Assembly (NCBI RefSeq): GCF_028747985.1
Contig: NZ_CP118108.1
Location: forward strand, 1,803,501 to 1,867,500
Origin: Paenibacillus urinalis
Lineage (GTDB): Bacteria; Bacillota; Bacilli; Paenibacillales; Paenibacillaceae
Direction of reading: 5' to 3'
Length of the DNA: 64,000 bases
Positions 58,794-64,000 of the stretch are shown here, in pieces. A program made the position numbers and the translations under genes. The notes beneath the pieces are model-generated. The model searched no databases, was not told where the DNA came from, and was given only the letters and a program-made list of their open reading frames with translations. Position 1 is the first letter of the stretch; every line of letters begins with the position of its first letter.

Positions 58794-59045
58794 ATGAAAT
58801 GGAAGAAGCTGTTATCGCTAAAGTCTTGGTCTCATGTGTTTAAAAGGATGCCTGCTCTTCTCATGTCTTCAGAGGTTCAATTGCAGGACAAGCTTCTCTT
58901 CTTGGTTCCTGCCGCGGTATATTGGATTATGCCTGATGTGCTGCCTCTCCTCCCGATTGATGATATCGGGGTCACGATGTTCCTCATGAACTGGTTCGTT
59001 CAGAGGGCAGAACGCAAATATCCGAATGTAGTAGGCCGCAAATAG
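58794..59045 (+). CDS. DUF1232 membrane protein
   Basis: ATG 58794 is ten bases after GGAAGGAG; ATG 58785 is too close to it. The 83-aa protein has the DUF1232 pattern (KLLFLVPAAVYWIMPDVLPL then PIDDIGV). These proteins (YkvA-type) are short membrane-associated proteins of unknown role. Confidence 0.85.
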   Translation: MKWKKLLSLKSWSHVFKRMPALLMSSEVQLQDKLLFLVPAAVYWIMPDVLPLLPIDDIGVTMFLMNWFVQRAERKYPNVVGRK

Positions 59046-59187
59046 AAATGATGTATTATGAAATGGATTCAATCAGCAGATATTGCTAAATACACGCTTC
59101 TTGATTAAAATATAGGGTATTGAAATTGAGCCAATTTATAAATTGCTGACAGTTTCTATATAGATGACACTAGGAGATGAAATTATA

Positions 59188-59490
59188 ATGAAAGCAAAAA
59201 TTACTCGTAATGCCGCTAAAGTGCTTAAGCGTGAGCTTGCACTCCCTGAGAACGAAGGTAAATATGTACGCGTCCTGATCACACTCGATCATGGTGATCA
59301 TGTACACTATGGGATTGATTTTGATACACCGAAAGAGAATGATGAGGTTGTATCTACAGACAAAGAAATCGACCTGGTGCTTGAAACAGGCAAGCCGATG
59401 CTGGACGGCATCAAAGTGGATTATCTGTACTTCCCTAAAGAAGGTTTTGTTATTACAAATCCTGCGCAAGGGAATCATTTCCACGACTAA
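59188..59490 (+). CDS. HesB/IscA-like protein lacking cysteines
   Basis: ATG 59188 follows AGGAGATG and gives 100 aa. The fold pattern is HesB/IscA (ITRNAAKVLKRELALPENEG; YGIDFDTPKENDEV; VDYLYFPKEGFVITNP). The three cysteines that hold Fe-S clusters in IscA are absent, so it should not be a classical Fe-S carrier. Bacillus has related Cys-poor members (YneR/YqkB-like). Confidence 0.75.
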   Translation: MKAKITRNAAKVLKRELALPENEGKYVRVLITLDHGDHVHYGIDFDTPKENDEVVSTDKEIDLVLETGKPMLDGIKVDYLYFPKEGFVITNPAQGNHFHD

Positions 59491-59535
59491 TTGTTAAGAA
59501 GCCGAATGATGTTTTTCTTGTGAGAAGGGGAGTAC

Positions 59536-59760
59536 ATGGCTAACGATATTCGAGTATGTGATAAATGTAAGCATGTCAAATTAAAGTCTTTGGTGCCTAA
59601 GCTTCAGAAGATGGCCCCAGATGCTGAGATCAAGGTAGGCTGCAAATCCTATTGCGGACCCTGCGGCAAAAGAGCTTTTGTATTCGTTAATGGACGTTAC
59701 ATCAGTGCACCGACAGAGGAAGAAGTGCTTACCAAGGCAGCTCCATTTATTAAAAATTAA
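59536..59760 (+). CDS. DUF1450 protein (YuzB-like)
   Basis: This 74-aa protein has CDKC (8-11) and KVGCKSYCGPCGKRAFVF, the cysteine pattern of the DUF1450 family (YuzB in Bacillus). The cysteines suggest a metal or Fe-S site. It is encoded 45 bases after the HesB-like gene. Function unknown. Confidence 0.85.
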   Translation: MANDIRVCDKCKHVKLKSLVPKLQKMAPDAEIKVGCKSYCGPCGKRAFVFVNGRYISAPTEEEVLTKAAPFIKN

Positions 59761-59838
59761 GTTCTGTGCATAACGACCTTTCTTAATATCCATGCTAACA
59801 GATGTAGCAGGGACTTTGAGAGAGGAGTGTGCTTCGAT

Positions 59839-60126
59839 ATGAAACACGATCATTCCAGTCTGCAATCCTATACGACGGTGGCGCAAGCCTCCAACTCAGT
59901 AAAAAAACTGCATCATGCAGTTTCCCAGGCGATGTCGCATCCTACACCAGATATGCTCGAGCAAGCGAATAAGCGATTGCTGCGTGCAGAGAATGCAGTG
60001 GCGGTAGCCCGGCAGCAGCTAAACTACAGCGGTACTGAGTTTGCAGAGGAAATTCTCTCAGAAGAAAAGGAACGTCTCGCATCACTCCATGCCAGCCTGG
60101 CATCGAAGAAGCCTGAAGACAACTGA
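59839..60126 (+). CDS. DUF2524 protein
   Basis: ATG 59839 lies 12 bases after GAGGAG. The 95-aa protein is helical (SSLQSYTTVAQASNSVKKLH; LLRAENAVAVARQQLNY) and fits DUF2524, a small Bacillota family without assigned role. The last gene before a bidirectional terminator. Confidence 0.75.
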   Translation: MKHDHSSLQSYTTVAQASNSVKKLHHAVSQAMSHPTPDMLEQANKRLLRAENAVAVARQQLNYSGTEFAEEILSEEKERLASLHASLASKKPEDN

Positions 60127-60140
60127 CCTGCATACCAATG

Positions 60141-60173
60141 AACCCCCGTTCTCATAGGAGACGGGGGTTTTGT
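60141..60173. terminator. Bidirectional terminator
   Basis: AACCCCCGT (60141-60149) and ACGGGGGTT (60161-60169) form a 9-bp stem with T-rich flank on the plus strand, between convergent genes. Confidence 0.8.
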
Positions 60174-60188
60174 TGATGACGGCTACTT

Positions 60189-62156
60189 TTATTTCGACGA
60201 ATCACGAAGCCTCGCGATCAGGTCGTAAGTAATGACTCGATCCGATATCGACAGCTGCTTCTTTGCATCGTCAAATGAAGCTTCGCAAGCATTTACGTTT
60301 GTCCGCTCTTCTGAGTCCGCATCATAACAGCTTCCATGTTCAAAGCGGTAATCGTCTGAAGGGATGTAATACAGCTCTCTTGTAGCGAAAGCGCCTGTAC
60401 GAAGTACAACCATTCGATTTCGGCTGTTCAGCAGATCATTCCCCATAAAATACTTCGAATCTGTCTCGATACCGAGCAGATGAAGAAGGGTTGGGGCGAT
60501 ATCCATTTGTCCCGCTGGCTCTAGATATACTCCAGATCGTTTTCCATCAGGTAAATGGAGGAGTAGTGGTACTTGGTTCATGATTTGATGCATCTGGAGA
60601 TCGCTAATTTTTTTGCCGAGGAAGGCCTCATAGCTGGACCGCTCCTTTAGAGAATTATCATGATCGCCATAGAGCATAAATAGGGTATCTTCCCACAGTC
60701 CCTCCTTCTTCAGCCGTTCAATAAGCTCTCCGATCGCCGCATCGGAATAATGCACGGCTTGGAGATAGTCGCCAAACAGAGTTCCGTTAAATTCGCCTAC
60801 ATCCAGCTCTTGTATAGATTCCGGAAGAGTATAAGGATGGTGGTTCGTTAGTGTGATCATAAAGGAATAGAAAGGCTCCTCATTGGTGCTAGTCAGTTGA
60901 TCAAGCGATTGCCGGAAAAAAGATTTGTCTCCCAGCGACCAGCCGATCGGCTCGTCTATCGTGTAATCATTTTTGCTCATGAATTCGTCATATCCCATGT
61001 GGTTGTACATCGTATACCGGTTCCAGAAGCTGCTCTCGTAAGCATGATAAGCGCCTGTGTAATACCCTTGCTCTCCTAGAACAGACGGGAGCGAATCATA
61101 AGTATGATCCGGGTAGCGGGTGAATACAGATCCTGTCGGCAGGGGATGCAGCGATATGTTGGCAGATAGGTCAGCATCGGAGGTTCGTCCCTGACCGGTC
61201 TGATGATAGAAATTTTTGAAATATAAGCTGTCCTTCATTAATGCATTGAGATGCGGGGTGATCTCCCGCCCGTTTATGCTTTTGTTAATTACAAAATTCA
61301 TTAGAGCTTCAACCTGCACGAGCATGACATTCTTACCTTTATATTGGCCAAAAGTGTCCGATGAGGCTGCTTTTAGCGCTTCCTGCTGCTTATAATCAAA
61401 GAATTGCCTAACCTCGCTCATTTCCTCATCCGTCAAGCCTGCTTGGCTATTCTGCCGCTCCTTATTATACCGGTATAGATCGTAGCCATGGAATCCGAGC
61501 AAGCCCGTTACATTATATAAGCTGAGGTTCCACCAGTTGCCGGTAAATAAACCGACCGCCCATGTGCGATTGTAAAATTCAATAGGACCAAAGGTAAGTA
61601 CTGCACCGATCACAAGAGCAAGAGTGCCGCTGAGGAATCGCTGCCACTTAGGTGCATATTCTTTATCCGCGCTTCGCGCTCTAACTGTTCGTTTATTGAG
61701 AAAGAGAACGCATACAGAGAATACGGCAAGCAGCAGTAGATCTGCAAAAAACCACAGATCTGCAAATCTCAGAAGTGAGAAAATACTGTCATCCAGCGAG
61801 CTTAATTGACCAGCCTGCAGCAGTACAGGGATGGTGATGAAATCTTGAAAATACCGATAATAGACGAGGTCGGCATAGATGAGTGCGCTGAGGAGCACAT
61901 TCAGTACAATTAGAGTGATAATTGCTGCGCGCTGCGGGAGCCACAGCACCCAGAACGAGACGAGCAGCAAAGATCCGAAAGTAATTACATAATCGAGAAA
62001 ATTCATATCAATATTTCTGGCATTGAGCTGGCTGTGGAAGTATCCCAGCTTCAGAATCATCAGGATCACAAATATGAGGTAGTACAAATATCGTGAACTC
62101 CTCCACTTTATGGATCGGGAGGAGGGATACGAAGGTGTGTTAAGTAGCTTGGACAA
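60189..62156 (-). CDS. LTA synthase-family sulfatase
   Basis: TTG 62156 is seven bases after a perfect AAAGGAGG and gives 655 aa; the ATG at 62189 lies upstream of that site. Five N-terminal membrane segments precede an extracellular sulfatase-like domain. The nucleophile Thr lies in QGRTSDADLS, metal ligands in VEALMNF and YGDHDN. Enzymes of this family transfer glycerol phosphate from phosphatidylglycerol to lipoteichoic acid (LtaS, YfnI, YqgS, YvgJ). Which of these it equals cannot be told. Confidence 0.88.
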   Translation of the reverse strand: MSKLLNTPSYPSSRSIKWRSSRYLYYLIFVILMILKLGYFHSQLNARNIDMNFLDYVITFGSLLLVSFWVLWLPQRAAIITLIVLNVLLSALIYADLVYYRYFQDFITIPVLLQAGQLSSLDDSIFSLLRFADLWFFADLLLLAVFSVCVLFLNKRTVRARSADKEYAPKWQRFLSGTLALVIGAVLTFGPIEFYNRTWAVGLFTGNWWNLSLYNVTGLLGFHGYDLYRYNKERQNSQAGLTDEEMSEVRQFFDYKQQEALKAASSDTFGQYKGKNVMLVQVEALMNFVINKSINGREITPHLNALMKDSLYFKNFYHQTGQGRTSDADLSANISLHPLPTGSVFTRYPDHTYDSLPSVLGEQGYYTGAYHAYESSFWNRYTMYNHMGYDEFMSKNDYTIDEPIGWSLGDKSFFRQSLDQLTSTNEEPFYSFMITLTNHHPYTLPESIQELDVGEFNGTLFGDYLQAVHYSDAAIGELIERLKKEGLWEDTLFMLYGDHDNSLKERSSYEAFLGKKISDLQMHQIMNQVPLLLHLPDGKRSGVYLEPAGQMDIAPTLLHLLGIETDSKYFMGNDLLNSRNRMVVLRTGAFATRELYYIPSDDYRFEHGSCYDADSEERTNVNACEASFDDAKKQLSISDRVITYDLIARLRDSSK

Positions 62157-62253
62157 GTATGATTCCTCCTTTGAACGTACAGGATACAAGATACATTATA
62201 TCTCTCCATTCCGTTGTTTATGAAATTCGGAAGATGCAAACTAATGAACTAAA

Positions 62254-62283
62254 AAAGAGTAAACGGCTTAAGGTTTACTCTTT
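62254..62283 (-). terminator. Terminator between two leftward genes
   Basis: AAAGAGTAAAC (62254-62264) and GTTTACTCTTT (62273-62283) form an 11-bp stem with T residues on the minus strand. Confidence 0.85.
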
Positions 62284-62299
62284 TGTGTTCAAGCATGCT

Positions 62300-63445
62300 T
62301 TAGTTTCGAGCTGGTTTAGGAGGCAGGGGACCTAGAAATTGATAGTACTGGGTCTCGATACGTCCATTGAACAGCTTTCTGCGTTTATCCGCCTTCTGAT
62401 TGAAGTATCGTTCAAACGATTTGGTGGATGTAATCGCAAAGAAGGACCAAGTCGGTACCTCGGCGGCCACTCGTCCAAGCTGGCGAATGAGCTTTTCTAC
62501 CTCAGCTTGTTCTCCTAGCCGTTCGCCGTATGGAGGGTTGGTAATAAGACATCCGTAATCTCCGGGTAAGCGCACTTTGGCTACAGGCAGAACATCAAGC
62601 TTAATTTCTTTGGCAAATCCTGCACTCTTGACCGCAGCTTGTGCTACCTCAATTGCACTCGGATCTATATCGCTGCCGGCAATCTGCAGAGGGATGTCAT
62701 CTTTAACTGAATCAAAAGCTTCTTCGCGGGCTTCATCCCACAATTCCTTGGATACGAGCGGCCAATGCTCGCTATTAAACGAACGGCGAAGTCCAGGAGC
62801 GATATTCCAGCCTATCATCGCCGCTTCAACAAGCAATGTTCCTGACCCGCAGAATGGATCGTAGAAGGGACGGTGCGGGCCCCAGCGGCTGAGCTGAATG
62901 AGAGCAGCAGCCAAGGTTTCTTTGAGCGGGGCTTCTGTAACCAGCTTGCGGTAGCCCCGCTTGTGAAGACCTGCTCCGCTTGTATCCAGGGTCAGAAGCG
63001 CGATATCGTTATGAAGATTAACTTCAATGACGAAGCGGGCGCCGTTCTCTGGAAACCATTCGGTATGATAGGTTTGCTTCAGCTTCTCAACGATTGCTTT
63101 TTTGACAATACCTTGAGATGCAGGTACGCTGCTTAGCTGAGATTTATGAGATCTGCCCTCAACGGGGAACTCGCCGTTTTGAGGGATCCACTCCTGCCAT
63201 GGAAGGGCTTTGGTTCCTTCGAACAATTCGTCGAAGGTGGTAGCCTTGAACTCACCCATCTTCACAAGTATGCGGTCGGCACTTCTAAGCCATAGGTTAC
63301 ACCGGGCAATATCTTTGAAATCGGCCGCAAAGGTAACTCTTCCGTTCTCTACAGTTATATCCTCATAACCGAGCAGTTTTAATTCTCTAGATACGACAGC
63401 TTCTAGTCCCATCGGTGTCGTTGCGATTAATTGCAAAGGTTGCAT
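62300..63445 (-). CDS. THUMP-domain RNA methyltransferase (RlmL/YpsC-like)
   Basis: This 381-aa protein starts LQLIATTPMGLEAVVSREL, followed by a THUMP domain (about 45-155) and a UPF0020 methyltransferase domain. DPFCGSGTLLVEAAM is the AdoMet motif and TNPPYGERLG the catalytic motif. It methylates guanosine N2 in 23S rRNA in homologues (RlmL N-terminal half). It is a single leftward gene. Confidence 0.92.
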   Translation of the reverse strand: MQPLQLIATTPMGLEAVVSRELKLLGYEDITVENGRVTFAADFKDIARCNLWLRSADRILVKMGEFKATTFDELFEGTKALPWQEWIPQNGEFPVEGRSHKSQLSSVPASQGIVKKAIVEKLKQTYHTEWFPENGARFVIEVNLHNDIALLTLDTSGAGLHKRGYRKLVTEAPLKETLAAALIQLSRWGPHRPFYDPFCGSGTLLVEAAMIGWNIAPGLRRSFNSEHWPLVSKELWDEAREEAFDSVKDDIPLQIAGSDIDPSAIEVAQAAVKSAGFAKEIKLDVLPVAKVRLPGDYGCLITNPPYGERLGEQAEVEKLIRQLGRVAAEVPTWSFFAITSTKSFERYFNQKADKRRKLFNGRIETQYYQFLGPLPPKPARN

Positions 63446-63524
63446 TGAAATGCTTCAGCTCCATCCTTGGTGACATTCTTTTTTTGAGATCAATTACGAA
63501 TAGGATGCCCCAATATATTTTAAG

Positions 63525-63547
63525 CAAGCCTTGCTTGCCAAGGCTTG
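63525..63547. repeat. Inverted repeat in the upstream region
   Basis: CAAGCCTTG (63525-63533) and CAAGGCTTG (63539-63547) are perfect complements with a 5-base loop, between divergent genes. It could be an operator. Confidence 0.4.
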
Positions 63548-63653
63548 TACCAGTACAATAAGGTACGCGCCGTTCTCAGCTTAATTAAACAAACATTTAT
63601 TATAAATTAATTAAATGAAGAAGGAAAGTTATTTAAGGGGGATTCCATATCCG

Positions 63654-64000
63654 ATGATGATTACACCAGATGATTATGTCTCTAAATTATATGAAGAAGA
63701 TGAAATGCTGAAGGAAGTGCTTGAAGCCATTAAAGAGCGTGGTATGCCTGAAGTATCGGTCGCAGCGGCATATGGACGGCTGCTCACAATGCTTGTGCGG
63801 ACCTCGCGAGCAGAACAGATTTTGGAGATCGGTGCATTGGGAGGTTACAGCGGGATTTGTTTAAGCAGAGGATTAGGGGAGACAGGGCAATTAACCTCAC
63901 TTGAAATTAAAGAAGAATATGCCGCTCTGGCTTATGAGCATTTGAGCAAAGCGGGCTTCGGCGATCGAGTGGAATATCGAATAGGACCGGCAGCAGACAG
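63654..64000 (+). CDS. Class I O-methyltransferase, partial
   Basis: The reading frame from ATG 63654 (or 63657) is open to the window end (about 115 residues). It shows YVSKLYEEDEMLKEVLEA, then the AdoMet motif ILEIGALGGYSGICLSRGL and LTSLEIKEEY, typical of O-methyltransferase family 3 (YrrM/TrmR). In Bacillus subtilis YrrM (TrmR) methylates the 5-hydroxyuridine in tRNA. GGGGG lies 12 bases upstream. Confidence 0.8.
   Translation, partial: MMITPDDYVSKLYEEDEMLKEVLEAIKERGMPEVSVAAAYGRLLTMLVRTSRAEQILEIGALGGYSGICLSRGLGETGQLTSLEIKEEYAALAYEHLSKAGFGDRVEYRIGPAAD

Overview
The window looks like a chromosomal stretch of a spore-forming Bacillota, most likely a Paenibacillus or close relative. The signs are strong AAGGAGG-type ribosome binding sites, frequent GTG/TTG starts, an Sda-like sporulation checkpoint protein, AraR-type operators (TTGTACGTACAA), a YtxG/YtxH-like pair, a glutamate racemase, and DUF1450/DUF2524/DUF4261 housekeeping genes. 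Two horizontally acquired regions sit in otherwise ordinary chromosome.

Region A (1-19.15 kb) is the right part of a genomic island that continues beyond the left edge. It holds a HEPN-type protein, XRE regulators, a RadC/JAMM protein, several very small genes, an Sda-like gene and lipoproteins. It ends in a large co-directional defence operon (7.8-19.0 kb): a two-nuclease-domain protein, a 142-aa unknown, a PLD/SNF2-like helicase, a DUF4391 protein, a type III Mod methyltransferase, a type III Res helicase-nuclease and a 149-aa unknown. The island ends at a tRNA 3'-end relic (T-arm, acceptor strand and native terminator) at 19.12-19.18 kb, which reads as an attachment site.

Region B (19.2-30.7 kb) is chromosome: a lipoprotein, tRNA-Lys(CTT), a FAD monooxygenase, a DUF1980/permease pair with a striking histidine-rich linker, VanZ, a 1244-aa GH51 arabinofuranosidase, and a divergent LD-carboxypeptidase/LysR pair.

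Region C (30.81-43.57 kb) is a 12.7-kb integrated element bounded by a perfect 45-bp repeat that ends in the anticodon loop of tRNA-Leu(CAG). The left copy is a 5'-half tRNA behind the native tRNA promoter; the right copy is the full tRNA behind a promoter carried by the element. Both ends carry phased AAGCCT repeats that look like integrase arm sites. Inside are a tyrosine integrase, an HNH protein, a winged-helix protein, a lysis cassette (holin-like, amidase, holin), a Cro-like repressor, and a pilin-like protein, small membrane protein and HerA/VirB4-type ATPase with degenerate Walker motifs. No capsid, tail, relaxase or polymerase is recognisable. A cargo block of different base composition (34.45-36.8 kb: beta-helix tail-spike fragment and membrane protein) interrupts it. 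This element is the best candidate in the window for an undescribed system.

Region D (43.6-64 kb) is chromosome: a NarL-type two-component system with an ABC-2 transporter, AraM and AraB under AraR-like operators, a protein with two tandem HTH-like repeats, a holin-like protein, cell-wall and stress genes (YtxGH-like, glutamate racemase, M14 endopeptidase, LTA synthase-like enzyme), a THUMP RNA methyltransferase and the start of an O-methyltransferase.
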